Shown: positions 10,690-21,575 of the stretch, piece by piece
Position numbering within the stretch: position 1 is the stretch's first letter
How the letters are laid out: each line of letters opens with the position of its first letter
Source of the DNA: Acheta domesticus
Taxonomy: Eukaryota; Arthropoda; Insecta; Orthoptera; Gryllidae
Assembly: GCA_031308135.1 (NCBI GenBank)
Contig: JAHLJT010009355.1
Span: forward strand, 1,921,217-1,985,216
Direction: 5' to 3'
Length of the DNA: 64,000 nt
The notes under the pieces: model-generated
Seen by the model: only the letters and a program-made list of their open reading frames with translations
Told to the model about the DNA's origin: nothing
The model's database searches: none
Translations under genes and position numbers: made by a program

Positions 10690-10968
10690 TTAGTCAAAAT
10701 TCATCACCGTCACCTTTAAATGAACTAAATTATTATTTTTGTAATTACATGCGTAATAACTGAGAATTTTCTTTGAAACGTGAACTTTGTGGTTAATATA
10801 CTCGTCGACGTTTCCCTTTGCTGCTGTGGAGGACTGAGGATCTGAAGACTGAGGATTGCGGTTGGCAAACAAATTATGGTCAAGCGAAAAATATACTTTA
10901 AGTTCTTGAAGACTATAGTAGCAGTTGCCACCCGTATAAATAAAGTCAAGAGTTGCGCGCGCCGCCAT
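10690..10968 (-). CDS. Hypothetical small ORF (92 codons), doubtful
   Basis: The frame opens with ATGGCGGCGCGCGCAAC, a start resembling CpG-rich first exons with a YY1-like AATATGGCGGC motif, and encodes MAARATLDFIYTGGNCYYSL followed by a serine- and asparagine-rich stretch. I recognise no domain. Two frames overlap here at similar length, which weakens the coding case. It could be a transposon 5' end, a first exon or chance. Confidence 0.2.
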   Translation of the reverse strand: MAARATLDFIYTGGNCYYSLQELKVYFSLDHNLFANRNPQSSDPQSSTAAKGNVDEYINHKVHVSKKILSYYACNYKNNNLVHLKVTVMNFD

Positions 10969-10969
10969 A

Positions 10970-13390
10970 TTACCTTCTCCTGCTTGGCTTCACTTACAGG
11001 GGTAGCACTCCCAATCTAATTCTATATATCTGTAGTAAAACGTCACCATACTTCGGATAAATTAGAAGATTCATGTAAGATTTATTTTCGGTTACAAATG
11101 AAGTAAAATGGTTTTTCTAAGTTACAGGGTACGCAGCGGGTACCTTGCGTGCATGAAGGACACGCCATTGCTTTCGTGGCGTCCACCGCACACATCTTGC
11201 GTGGGTGTTAATTTCGTGTCACTGCGCCCTCCAACCAAAACGTCCACTCGGAGGGAGAAGCGAAGTGCCAATTTGACGCGTGATCCATCAGGTTTGTGTG
11301 TCTTGGCTGATTTAATAACGCGTCACTCAGCTGAGTATTGATGAGCCCGCTCGCCGTCCTATCTCGCGAGCCGCGCGCTGTGCGAGTTCGTATCTCGGAC
11401 GTTGTGTTGGGAGAAGCGAAAGCGCGTGAAAAGTTTATTTGCTGGCCGAGATGATATAGTTGGGTCGTCGTGCCATTAATCAGCTGGGTAAGGATTTCGA
11501 AAATCGGTGGATAGGTGTGGGTTTTCAGTGGGGCTTAGGGAAAAGAGGTATTTACATCGTTGTCACAACGCTGATAAGAAAATAATACCCCTAGTGACTC
11601 CGAAATGATTTGTAGCTTGATGTTGCAATCTACCAGATTTGTTATAATTTAACCTCTTCTGGGACAAAAAAATTAATTTCCCTTTGTTCAGTTTAATTTT
11701 TTATTTACTTGTTTATGATTAATATAAAGTGTAGATCAGTAAATATTTCACTTCATGTTCATTTTGGCGTGGGTGGAAAGCAAAATTCAAGTGTCCACAT
11801 ACGTGGATGGAATGTATGTGAGATACCTACTGAACAAGTAACGCATTTACCTTATGGAAACATCAATCAGGAACCGTATTACACAATTTTATTAGTTTCA
11901 CTACACAAATCTGAGTCTGTAACACTTGTAGACCATCAATATATATATTTAAAACCTCTAAAACCTAATGTCCACGTGTGTGTAGATTTCCTTGATGAGG
12001 TTAATTTATGGTTCTTTTTCCTCCGTGATCGACTTTAATTATGTACTCTATCCTTGTAATCAACATTTTCAGTCCTCATTTATTCTAGACATGCCCAAAG
12101 ATTTCATATTTAGCTTCTCTAGTTAAATTTGAAGTGTAATCATTCCTCGAAAGATATCTTAACACTTCGGGAAGTGCGTATATTTCACTGAAGCTAGCAA
12201 ATAGCTCATTGTATCTTTTACAACATACATTTATTTGATGTTTTAACGTATTTATTGATTGTTCTTATCAAATCGATTCTTATATTTAATATTAAAGTGT
12301 CTGTTGTAGTATATATTTGTACTTGTATTTTTATTGCAACAAAAATTAAACTCTACGTGAGAAGGAGCGTGAAGTATAAAGTACAACACGATGCACACGC
12401 ATTCAATTCAACCTGTATTACCACTAACTATTGGTTGAAGAATCGGTTTGATCAAGTCACAGTGGGGGAGAGTCAGGTGAAGGAATACACGCCAGATGCA
12501 CGTTCCAGCTCGTACTAGGTTGTTACTAGTGAACAATTTATCGCGCTGTTGTAAAATTTACTACAACGCGTTTCTAAAAGTGTTATATTACTGAAAACTG
12601 GAAAACTGTCAGCAAAGCTAACGTGTATCTACATGAACTATTTGTTATAGAAGATTAACTGTTTGAGGCACACACAGGAGTAGCCGAATGCAGGAACCTG
12701 AATGTAACTGAATCTTTTACGCAGACTCATTGTTTGAAATTAATTTAATTTTTGTTAACGGAGTGTCAGAGATTTTAATTAAAAGAGTAACTGTACCAAA
12801 ATTATAAATGCACTTTCTTCTATTCAAGCAACAAAATTCAAGAAGCAATTTAGGACTTCATGTAATGTACCCACAAATTAAAATCTCTTAATGATCTTCG
12901 ATACGATTCAACCAGATCTCACTTCCTGCATAATTACAAGTTTCAGCTAAGGTTTTAATCTGACAGAGGTATTAGTGATACAATCTCCAATTCGAAGAAT
13001 CCACCCATCTAGTAAAAGACAGCGTACTTCTTTGCCAAATAATTAAGATAGTTGTTAAAATAAAATGCCGTGGGTACAACTTTACCCTTGAGACACATTA
13101 AGGAATGTTATTAACAATACTTTGGACAGTGTTAAAGACGTTTGAAACGAATCCATTGTTAACACTATGCTCGACAAAAATTTAAGAGACTAGAATATGG
13201 TTTGAGCATGAAGTTACATTTTGTTCATTTCATGCTGAAGACTTATCGGAATACTTCTGAGTACCAAGAGACATGTTGCATCAGATTCGGAATAGATGTC
13301 AATTCTGTACAATGTTCAATGGGACTAGGAATCGTAGAAACCTGTCAGTGCACGCCTTGCTGCTGGGCGGTGTCTGAGGCGTCGGGATGG
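10970..13390. other. no gene recognised; CpG-rich patch near 11.1-11.45 kb
   Basis: The stretch 11120-11450 is richer in CpG (CGCGAGCCGCGCGCTGTGCG near 11365) than its surroundings and could be a promoter-like island. The rest is AT-rich. A 109-codon plus frame at 11709-12038 has no recognisable domain and ordinary composition; I do not call it a gene. Confidence 0.4.
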
Positions 13391-13394
13391 CTTT

Positions 13395-13700
13395 GCCAAC
13401 GTCTCGCCTTGCCGTGCCTTGCTTCGCCTTGCCTCACCTTGCCTTGTCTTGCTTCGCCTTGCCGTCTTGTCTTGTCTTGCCTCACCTCGCTTTACCTGGC
13501 TTTGCTTCGCCTCGGCTTGCCGTGTCTTACCTTGCCTCGCCTTGCCTGCCTTGCCCTGCCCTGCCTTGCTTTCCCTTGCCCTGTCCTGTCCTGCTTTACA
13601 CTTCCTTGCCTTGCATCGCCTTACCTTGCCCTGCCCCGCCCCGCCCCGCCCCGCCTTGTCGAGCCGCGCGGCGGGGCGGGGCGGGGCGGCGGCCGGCGCC
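13395..13700 (+). repeat. CTTGC/CCTTG pentamer array ending in (CCCCG)n-(CGGGG)n hairpin
   Basis: Degenerate pentamers (CCTTG, CTTGC, CTCGC, CCTGC) run from about 13395 to 13640. They pass into (CCCCG)4 at about 13638-13658 and then, after a short GC spacer, into the complementary (CGGGG)n at 13670-13690. The last two parts can pair as a GC-only hairpin. Open frames on both strands here are artefacts of a stop-poor repeat. Similar C/T-rich pentamers recur at 27.2-27.9 kb. Confidence 0.85.
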
Positions 13701-13887
13701 AAGTCTGCGCGGTTGCCGGGGCAACGGACTTCGACTCTCGCGGCCTCATTGATCTCGCGCCGCGCCGCTGACGAACACGCCCGCGCCTTTGCGCCCGCCT
13801 CCTCCACGCCTTTCGTCCACACACTGTACTAATTCTCGCCCTTACGTCACATGCAATGTACGAATATTTCTAAAGAGATATTCCTAG

Positions 13888-14350
13888 CCCTTTGCACTCG
13901 TAGGGCATGTGTGACACGCCACCCATGAATGCTCTCTGCGCTCGGAGACCTTACGAGACCCTACAACTCGTAAGGCATGTATAAGATGATAATGGAAAGA
14001 GGCTGCACAGCTCGAAGCCGATTCTCGGTATTTCCTCTTTCCTGCTCTTTTAACGTTGCGTCTACATTGTTTTCACATTATTGCGTCAGCATTGTTTAAA
14101 AATACAATAGTAGCCCGGATTGATTCAACAATGAAAACTATTTTACATACCATGAAAGTACGTGGGCATCTGAGACATGTCCTACGAGTTAATTAGGGGT
14201 TTTGTTGTGGCTTCTGAGAGAGGCCCTACGTGTTGTGGGACTTATCATATTACATGCTATTAGGAGGTTGTAGCCATTCTCGTGGCATCTCTGACACGCC
14301 GTACGAGCTATAGGGGGTGTATTATGCTCGTTGCTTATGAGTTCAAAGGG
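13888..14350 (-). mobile_element. piggyBac-like MITE, copy 1 (463 bp)
   Basis: The ends are CCCTTTGCACTCGTAGGG at 13888 and CAAAGGG at 14344-14350. The internal sequence matches the element at 19889-20341 in reverse: GCCACCCATGAATGC, GGAAAGAGGC.GCACAGCTCG and ATGAAAACTATTTT are shared. The flanking tetramers are CTAG and CTAA here, plausibly decayed TTAA. There is no transposase, so it is non-autonomous. The superfamily is assigned from the TTAA+CCC ends of the better copy. Confidence 0.75.
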
Positions 14351-14354
14351 CTAA

Positions 14355-14765
14355 ATTGTGACCTTTATATACTACTTCTTGTGCGAGTTCTTCGGTCTCA
14401 GCTTTCATTCCTTTTGTATTAGCCACAAAACGCACCGTTCCCACTGGCAATCCACGCCTTCCAAATGGAGCTCTCGCTTTAAAGCCGCCATTGTCGGTCA
14501 TGCCGCTGGTAATCGACTCATTTGGACGCTGCGCGGGACGCAACGACGCGCAATCACGGTCGCCTTCCGTTGAAACAATTAAACTCTTCCGCGGAAAATG
14601 AGCGGCTCCGTGGGGTTGGTAGCCCTCGCCCCCGTTTCGTTCCTTCTCACCGGCCACAAAATGCTCCCCCGCACGTGATAAAATGGCGCGGAAAATGTGT
14701 GCGGTTGGTAGAGAAGTAGTGCAACGAGAACTTTTCCAAAAGGTAGGGTAATTATCTCTTGGAAA

Positions 14766-14767
<2 letters not shown>
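14355..14767. other. no gene recognised
   Basis: Moderately GC-rich sequence between the MITE and the (ATT)n tract. Small overlapping frames on both strands have no recognisable domain. Confidence 0.4.

Positions 14768-14828
<61 letters not shown>
14768..14828 (+). repeat. (ATT)n microsatellite, 3' junction of the R4-like LINE
   Basis: About 20 ATT units. Read on the minus strand it is (AAT)n directly following the LINE's terminal CAGAACTGTGAAAT. It is the downstream half of the TAA-repeat target. Confidence 0.9.
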
Positions 14829-16416
14829 TCACAGTTCTGTCTCTGGATAAAATCTCAAGATTGAGGTAACCTACGGGCTCTTGCCAAGTAACGGCCCTTT
14901 TCGATGTCGAAGCAGGATTACATGTATTAGGCATGAGTAATACTATTGTTCAGGAACTTTCTGACTATTGCGCAAGTATTGAGGATGACAACTTTCTGTA
15001 ACTCCATGTACAATGTCTTTGGCATTTTCAACTGTTGTAGGCTGTTATGTAAAGTTGTTGGGATGACACCGGTTGTGGACACAATGATGGGTACTGTGTA
15101 AACTTTCTCCATTTTCCACTGTTCTTTTATTTCTATTGCTAAATCAGTGTATTTGGACACCTTTTCTGTGTGGGAGGACTAAAGGTTGTGTGTGTTTGGC
15201 ATTGCGATATCTATTAGGTAAGTGATTCTGTTAATTTTATCAATTAGCGTAATGTCTGGCCTATTGTGTGCTATCATCTTGTCTGTAATAATAGTTCTCT
15301 CCCAATATAGCTTGCATGCAGAATTTTCCATCACAGTTGTTGGTGAGTACTTGTAATACGGCAGCTTGTTTTCCAGAAGCTTACTGTCTATTGCAATCCT
15401 TCGGTGAATAATTTTGGCTATCTGATCATGCCCATGTAATCGGTTTGGGCTATGGCTTTGCAGCCGGATGGAATATGTTGAATTGTCTCGCTGAACAGAT
15501 GACACCTTCTACATAAATCATTTTCCAGAGTTGAATCTTTAAGGATGTACTTACGATAATTTCTTGTGTTGATGACTTGATCCTGGTTTGCTATCATCAG
15601 TCCCTCGGTTTCGGCAAACAAATCGCCACGGGAAAGCCAGGCGTTCGACGCTTCCAAGTCGACATGGGGCTGTTCCAGATCGTGGCGATGTCTCCCATGG
15701 ATTATTTTTTGTCTCCAGGACTGGTATTTGTCAGGTGGCTCAGTTGCAAAGCTTAATGAATCATGATCATAGTGGTGCAAATTTAGTGGCGTGAGTTTGC
15801 TATCTGCTTGTATTATTGCTTTATGTAAGAACGAGTCGTTTTTCTGCAAAAATATTCTTGAAGTGACAAAATATTCTTGAAGTGCATACATTATTTTGTT
15901 GTGAAGGTATGTAATGTCTATTATGCCGCGACCTCCTTCCTTACGTGGAAGCTTAAGTCTTTCTATTGATGAGTTAGGGTGGTGCACTCTATGCTTGGTT
16001 AGAGCTGTTCTTGTTTTTCTTTCGATGTTTTCCAGATCAGTTTTGGTCCAGTGGATGATACCAAAAAAGTAGGTGAGAACAGGTACTGCAAATGTATTGA
16101 TTGCTTTAAACTTGTTTTTCCCATTGAGTTGACTTTTCAAAATTTTGGTCAATCTTTTCATATATGTTTTCACGAGCGTTTCTCTAATCACTCTGTGTTC
16201 AATACGTCTCCAGACATTGCCTCTATTGTTTCTCCCGTTTGGAGTTGAAAGCCATTACATTTACGCTTTCCTTGAGTTATTTTTTGTGTTTTGCATTTGT
16301 CTATTCCAAATTTCATAGTAATATCCCCTTTTCAATATCCCTGGAGAAGTTTTCTATAGTTTTGAGCAAGTGTGTAAGTTGTGTCTCTGTTGCGTACAAT
16401 TTTATATCATTCATAA
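14829..16416 (-). mobile_element. R4/Dong-like LINE, 5'-truncated, inserted in (TAA)n
   Basis: A minus-strand non-LTR element keeps the end of its RT, a CCHC-like knuckle and a restriction-like endonuclease. It is flanked on both sides by TAA repeats (14768-14828 and 16417-16456). R4-clade elements such as Dong are known to insert into TAA repeats, so the flanks fit sequence-specific targeting. The 5' truncation lies right at the RT catalytic box. The 3' UTR is about 98 bp. Confidence 0.85.
14927..16414 (-). pseudogene. R4/Dong-like LINE protein, RT end plus restriction-like endonuclease
   Basis: The frame begins at the RT active-site box near 16414-16403, which reads MNDIKLYA where MDD would be expected (D to N). 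It runs, after a frameshift, into the 257-codon stretch 16191-15418: FAVPVLTYFFGIIHW, RKEGGRGIIDI, then the knuckle CRRCHLFSETIQHIPSGC. A second frameshift in the 15505-15418 overlap leads to YYKYSP and the endonuclease signature HNRPDITLIDK...YLIDIAMPN (RPD...D, PD-(D/E)XK type). An in-frame TAG at 15181-15179 (likely CAG to TAG) is then read through to EIKEQWKMEKVYTVPII and VILNTCAIVRKFL, ending at 14927. The copy is dead, but the domain order is unambiguous. Confidence 0.85.
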
Positions 16417-16419
16417 TTA

Positions 16420-16456
<37 letters not shown>
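16417..16456 (+). repeat. (ATT)n microsatellite, 5' junction of the R4-like LINE and tail of a second LINE
   Basis: About 12 ATT units. On the minus strand this (TAA)n follows AGCTTGCAAGCTAA-type LINE 3' sequence from 16457 upward and precedes the R4-like element. It therefore serves both as one LINE's tail and as the other's target. Confidence 0.85.
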
Positions 16457-16790
16457 GCTTGCAACACCCCATAAAGGGCAAAGGCCTCCTGCTTTAGCAG
16501 GGTTACGGTTGGTTGATATTAGTAAAATCAAACACCAATTGTGTCGGGGAGCATCATCTTCTTTTTGCTGTTCGTATCCCAGTTGTCTCCATGTTGTCCT
16601 CTCCTGTGCCAGTCTCGTCCAGATGGGACCAGCTACCTTGCTTAGCTCGTCTGCGCATCTTCTCTTCTGTCTTCCTTGGTTCCTCGAGCCATACCGAGGG
16701 TTCCAGGTTGTTGTAGTATACGTGCATCACCTTTGGTCCTGTCTTTTAATGTGTCCTCCCCAATGCCATTTACTCACTGCCATTTACATT
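16457..16790 (-). pseudogene. 3' fragment of another LINE ORF2
   Basis: Minus-strand translation gives KWHWGGHIKRQDQR, then PRYGSR, then KRRCADELSKVAGPIWTRLA, then QERTTWRQLGYEQQK. This W-GH-R...R-R-W-D...W-R-A-Q-R-W-LG pattern is the common C-terminal tail of endonuclease-RT LINEs. It contains at least one stop. Downstream on the minus strand it ends in (TAA)n at 16456-16417. Only about 110 codons remain. Confidence 0.75.
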
Positions 16791-17754
16791 TGGAAAATAA
16801 CAGAAGAGATAAAAAACACTTGCTTGGTTACTACACGCTATTTTAGTTTTAATATTTCATTGTGCTTTTAATATACTCCCCTTTTCAAATACGAGTACTA
16901 TAAGCTCCAAGAACCGTGTACAGTTCATGCCAATCAAGTGCATTTCATGATTACGTATGTGCATACTTTCGGGCAGGATTGGAAAATACTCCAAATGATC
17001 TACTGTCTAGTTATACGTTGAACATGAAGCCATAAAAGTAGAATTTTAGTCAAAAAGTATTTTCAGGTCTTAACTTTTCACATTTTATAATTTAATTATT
17101 TTTTTCTATATTTGAAACCAAAACATTAAATCCTTTGAGCCTTTTTTAAATATCGTAAATCTCTCAATAAATGTTATTGACATAATCCTTCTAGTTTACA
17201 ATAGCGCAAACAAATTGTTTTGAAGAATATTACAACAGAAGGTAGAGAACAGAACCCGCTATCATCCTCCAAGTACTAGTGAGCCCGCAGTGTTTCGGAG
17301 ATGGTCAATGGGCTGTGGACATACTCGGGGAGCCGGGTGAGACGACTACCTGCCAAACAAATATTATTTGCATATCATATTATATCCATATATTGTGTAC
17401 ATCAAATATGGTAACAATAACAAGAATCGCAAATCAAACATTCAATTTTGAAATTATAAAGATAAGAAAATTAAAACGTAAGCCTTAAGCTTTATAATGA
17501 TTAACCTCGTGCAATCGTGAGCGTTACTGGTAATCTAGTTTAATTTACAAGCAACCATATCGTTGCATGTATAAGTCATGTCCGAGAATTCATCCAATCC
17601 AGCTGATTATACTTCCAATTGTGGTTTAAACATAAGTGAGTACAATGTTTCATTTTTCATATTTCATTAGCCGCGCGATAGCTTTGCGGCCACTGCCCAC
17701 CGCAAGAGACATAAGTGGCGGGCGACAGCAATTAAAACGCTGAAGCTCCCTCCA
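16791..17754. other. no gene recognised
   Basis: AT-rich sequence without recognisable motifs. A 120-codon plus frame over 16509-16871 is the antisense shadow of the LINE tail. Confidence 0.5.
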
Positions 17755-17950
17755 CCCCAATCCGTCCAACGCCGCCCCCGCGCCGCCCCCGCGCCGCCCC
17801 CGCGCCGCCCCCGCGCCGCCCCCGCGCCGCCCCCGCGCCGCCCCCCGCGCCGCCCCCCGCGCCGCCCCCGCGCCGCCCCCGCGCCGCCCCCGCGCCGCCC
17901 CCGCGCCGCCCCCGCGCCGCCCCCGCGCCGCCCCCGCGCCGCCCCCGCGT
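17755..17950 (+). repeat. 11-bp GC minisatellite (GCGCCGCCCCC)n
   Basis: About 17 head-to-tail units of GCGCCGCCCCC, with two units carrying one extra C (near 17841 and 17856). Because 11 is not a multiple of 3, all frames cycle and no stop arises. The alanine/glycine/arginine-rich frames are therefore artefacts. The complementary strand is GGGGGCGGCGC, with regularly spaced G-runs. Confidence 0.92.
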
Positions 17951-19721
17951 CGGAACAAACGAATGTGGGTTACGCCCCTTTAATTCGTTCCGTCCACTGG
18001 ATTCATCCTCGGTGTATTTCATTCGGTTCCACTTACAAAGCAATTTTAGCAAGTATTCAAAAGGAATCTTCCAGGTTTATGTACGGGGGAAAAACGTTAA
18101 ATCAGACAAGGGAAGCTCCAAACAAGAATGAAAGCGAGGCTTTGCCCTTTCAATAAACCGTACGTGGGCAAGCCGACAGACTTTAAATTCAGAAAAAACA
18201 AGAGAAACAAACGTATTTTGGTAGAGGGGACCATTATCACAAACGTCGCACATAGAAGCAGAAAACAAGTTGGGAGGTTTTCATTTGTCAATAAATGTAT
18301 GATAGAGGAACTGTTTTCAGGCAGAAATTTTCAAAACTATTCCTATTTATAAAAAAGGTCCATATTTACAGAAAAGGTTAAAAATAGTTTAGTATCTATG
18401 CAGTAACTAACTTTAAAAATCTTACAGCAAGTTAAAATTTATGCTATTTATATCGTGCAGTTCTGTGAAGTGTTGTTAAGGGGAATGCAACGGTAGGAAT
18501 TACTGTGTATCGCCAGAAAACTGTGGTGCTGTCTACTTTAATATGAAGTTTATTATTAGTATTATTATACTATACACTTTTTCGCTTTTGGTTCGAAAAG
18601 TCTTCATATGCGAAAATGATAACTTCCTCTGATAGAGGTGTGAAGTACTTACGTTCACTGTTAATGGTTTGAAAAGTATCACTATCTTCAAGCACACACA
18701 GTAAATTTTGCGGGGTGCATATCGTAAAGCACGGGGTACAATGATTCAAAAAAAAGTATTGGACATTGATCAACGAGGTTGCCATCTCGGATATTGCAAA
18801 GCTCCTATCGTTGTCTCCTCCAAAAAACAACATTGTGTTCGTGAGTTATTCCTGAGTTAAAGTCTCGCTTTTGGCACTAGTAGCGTAAATAACTACATGC
18901 CCCACTGTAATAATGTACTATAATACAAAACAAACTCGATTTTACACGCAGCAACACTCTATTTCGGATATATTTGTTTCTTTCCTTTCTCTGTTATCTC
19001 ACTGATATTTCATGTTTTTTACTTATTCGACTTTTAAATCATTTGTCGAAACGCATTATAATTATTTATATTCATTTTTTGTAACGTTTATTGCGTGTGT
19101 ATTCCTAAATGTAGACCAATTCTAAAGATACAATGCAAAAATAGTTTTTTCTTCAATTTTGTCTTTACTCACTTGACATACTTTTCCAATTATCTATAGA
19201 ATATCATAACTTTTTTGTTTAGGTACCTTTCATTGACCGTTTTCAGTCTTACATATTTTAATAACCTAACAAATAATATATTTTGTTTGCTTTTCTGCAT
19301 CACTGTTTTATTCTAATTTTGTGCTTATCAAGAAGAGCTATTTAGCTAATTCGTCTTAATTTTCATGTTCTTTACCATTGAATGGAATGAATGAATTTAA
19401 CAATTTTCTTGTTAGACAGCGGTAGTTCTAAAAAGCATACACATATAATAATATTACTCCTACCTAATACATGATTTACCGGTCTGATAAAGAGCAAAAT
19501 GTGTTTTGCAGATTTTCTCATTTGTTCTAATGCTGTCGACCCTCCTACCCTGTCGACCTGCTGTCGGCCCTCTCTCAACGTGGCATTATGACGTCTTTTT
19601 GCGCCGGCCCCTGCACAGCGCCTGTCCTCCGCGTGGCACTTTGTACCTGGTTGTCACCGGCGCGTCTTCTTATGCCTCCGTCGCTTCCTGCCCAGCCCTT
19701 GACAGAGCCTCACAGCCCTTC
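17951..19721. other. no gene recognised
   Basis: Mostly AT-rich. Around 19510-19720 it becomes GC-rich and leads into the duplicated unit at 19722. Confidence 0.45.
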
Positions 19722-19888
19722 AGGGCCTCAGCCCCCGCCCCCTCCCTGGGACACTTTTCGGCCCCGTCTGCACGCCGCGACTTCTCACAGTCGTCGACCA
19801 GCGTGCTACTCTTCACAACAAGCAGTTTCCTTTCACTTTTTGCTGATCAAGCACGATGAGACGCTGTGCTTTCTCATCAGAATATTAA
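19722..19888 (+). repeat. Left copy of a ~170-bp direct repeat
   Basis: It starts at AGGGCCTCAGCCCC and ends at TTTCTCATCAGAATATTA. It matches 20346-20519 in order and content (CTGGGACACTTTTC, GACTTCTCA, CTACTCTTCACAACAAGCAG, GCTGATCAAGCACGATGAG). A MITE lies exactly between the two copies. Confidence 0.85.
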
Positions 19889-20341
19889 CCCTTTGCACTC
19901 GTAAGCAACGAGCATAATACAGCCCCTACATCTGGTACGGTATGTCAGAGATGCTACGAGAGTACTGGCTGCTAGCTCGTAACAGTATGTAGTGTGACAT
20001 GTCCTACAATTCGTACGGCATGTCTCAAATGTCACACCGAAATCCCTAATTAACTCTTAGGACATGCCAGAGATGCCCATATATATTCCTGAAATGCAAA
20101 ATAGTTTTCATTGATGAATAGATCCTCGTTACTATGCTATTTTTAAACAATGATGACACAATAATGTGAAAACGATCTGGAACGGGGGAATGCCGAGTAT
20201 CGGCTTCGAGCTGTGCCGCCTCTTTCCATCGTCATCTTAGACATGCCTTACGGGTTGTAGGACCTCGCAGTGCTCAGAAGCCTCCGACCGCAGAGGGCAT
20301 TCATGGGTGGCATGCCACACAATCCCTACGAGTGCAAAGGG
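19889..20341 (+). mobile_element. piggyBac-like MITE, copy 2 (453 bp, TTAA flanks)
   Basis: TTAA stands at 19885-19888 and 20342-20345. The inverted ends are CCCTTTGCACTCGTA and TACGAGTGCAAAGGG, a perfect 15-bp terminal repeat. TTAA duplication and CCC ends are hallmarks of the piggyBac superfamily. It has no coding capacity. A second copy in reverse lies at 13888-14350. Confidence 0.88.
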
Positions 20342-20345
20342 TTAA

Positions 20346-20519
20346 GGGCCTCGGCCCCCTCCCTGCCCCTGCCCCTCACTGGGACACTTTTCCTCACCGC
20401 CTGCGTGCCGTGACTTCTCATCGCCGTCGACCAGAGCGCTACTCTTCACAACAAGCAGTTTTCTTTCTCTTTTTGCTGATCAAGCACGATGAGGCGCTGT
20501 GCTTTCTCATTATAATATT
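20346..20519 (+). repeat. Right copy of the ~170-bp direct repeat
   Basis: Partner of 19722-19888, with a handful of substitutions and an extra CCCCTGCCCCT-type insertion. The copies are much longer than the TTAA target duplication, so they reflect a tandem duplication that the MITE entered or that formed around it. Confidence 0.85.
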
Positions 20520-21210
20520 CATGTATTTCTTCTGCTACCATTGTATAATTCTCTTGTCAGTTGGCTGAAGATTTTTACGTAATACTAGTCACTGAGATAC
20601 GAGTTCATAACTGTTCAAGCGTCTGACAAATCGCAGGAAATGTACAATCCAAGCGTTGCTACGAAATTGGTCATTGGTCATCGTTCTATTCAATGTTTAA
20701 TTCAGAACATTATATTCGGAAGATCCACAATATTCAGAAGTTACACACAGCAAAATCATTTGCAAATAAATAAGATTAAATAAATTTTAACTACAATGTT
20801 AATTTATGTTTATATTCATGGTTCGTAAAAAAAAACTGTTTCCATGATTTGTCATTTACTTGAATATTACTCTCTTTAATAAATTAGATCATAACCTCAC
20901 TACGGTAGTGCTCGTTTGCTGACGCTCTGTATTGAAACGTCACGTGACCTGAACCGCTTCGGTGCATTGGCCGAATCCTGCGTGCGAGCGGGTGCATAAC
21001 GGTCCAATGCACGTTTTATGTGCTAATAGTTATATTTAATCGTGGAGAAGTTCCGTGGTGAGCCTCTGTCCGCAGCTGACTGTCTCCAAGGATTTCTAAG
21101 GGAGGCGCAGCGCTTGAGAATTGTGGGTGACTTTATTTTCACTTAATCTTGAAGGTCGCGATGAGCAATGAGTATAAATACATAAAATTGCTATTTATTC
21201 ATGTAAGTAC
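20520..21210. other. no gene recognised
   Basis: AT-rich sequence, with a slightly CpG-richer patch at 20930-21010. No motifs recognised. Confidence 0.45.
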
Positions 21211-21213
21211 TGA

Positions 21214-21575
21214 AGTAGAGAGAGAGAGGGGGAGGGAGGGAGAGAGAGAGAGGGGGAGGGTGGGAGAGAGAGGGGGAGGGAGGGAGAGAGAGAGGGGGAG
21301 GGAGTGAGAGAGAGAGGGAGGGAGGGAGAGAGGGAGGCAGGGAGAGAGGGTGGCAAGGAGAGAGGGTGGCAGGGAGAGAGGGAGGCAGGGAGAGAGGGGC
21401 GAGAGAGGGATGGAAAGAGAGGAGGGTGAGAAAGAGGGAAGGGGAGAGGGGGAGAGAAGGGGAAAGGACAGAGGGAGGGAGAGGGGGAGAGAAGGGGAAG
21501 GGACAGAGGGGGAGAGAGAGAAGTGGTGGGAGAGGGGGAGGGAGGGATGGAGAGAAAGGGAGGGAGAGAAATTGG
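21214..21575 (+). repeat. Polypurine (GA/GGGA)n tract, ~360 bp
   Basis: Almost uninterrupted purines on the plus strand (AGAGAG, GGGAGGGAG, GGCAGGGAGAGAGG units). Long plus and minus frames here are low-complexity artefacts. Such tracts can form intramolecular triplexes; that is inference. Confidence 0.92.

Noticed and set aside
11709..12038. 109-codon plus frame as a host gene
   Set aside because: No recognisable motif, no start context or neighbouring exons; length is within chance for this window.
13200..13832. 137-189 codon frames in the CTTGC array
   Set aside because: Low-complexity translation of a repeat in several frames simultaneously.
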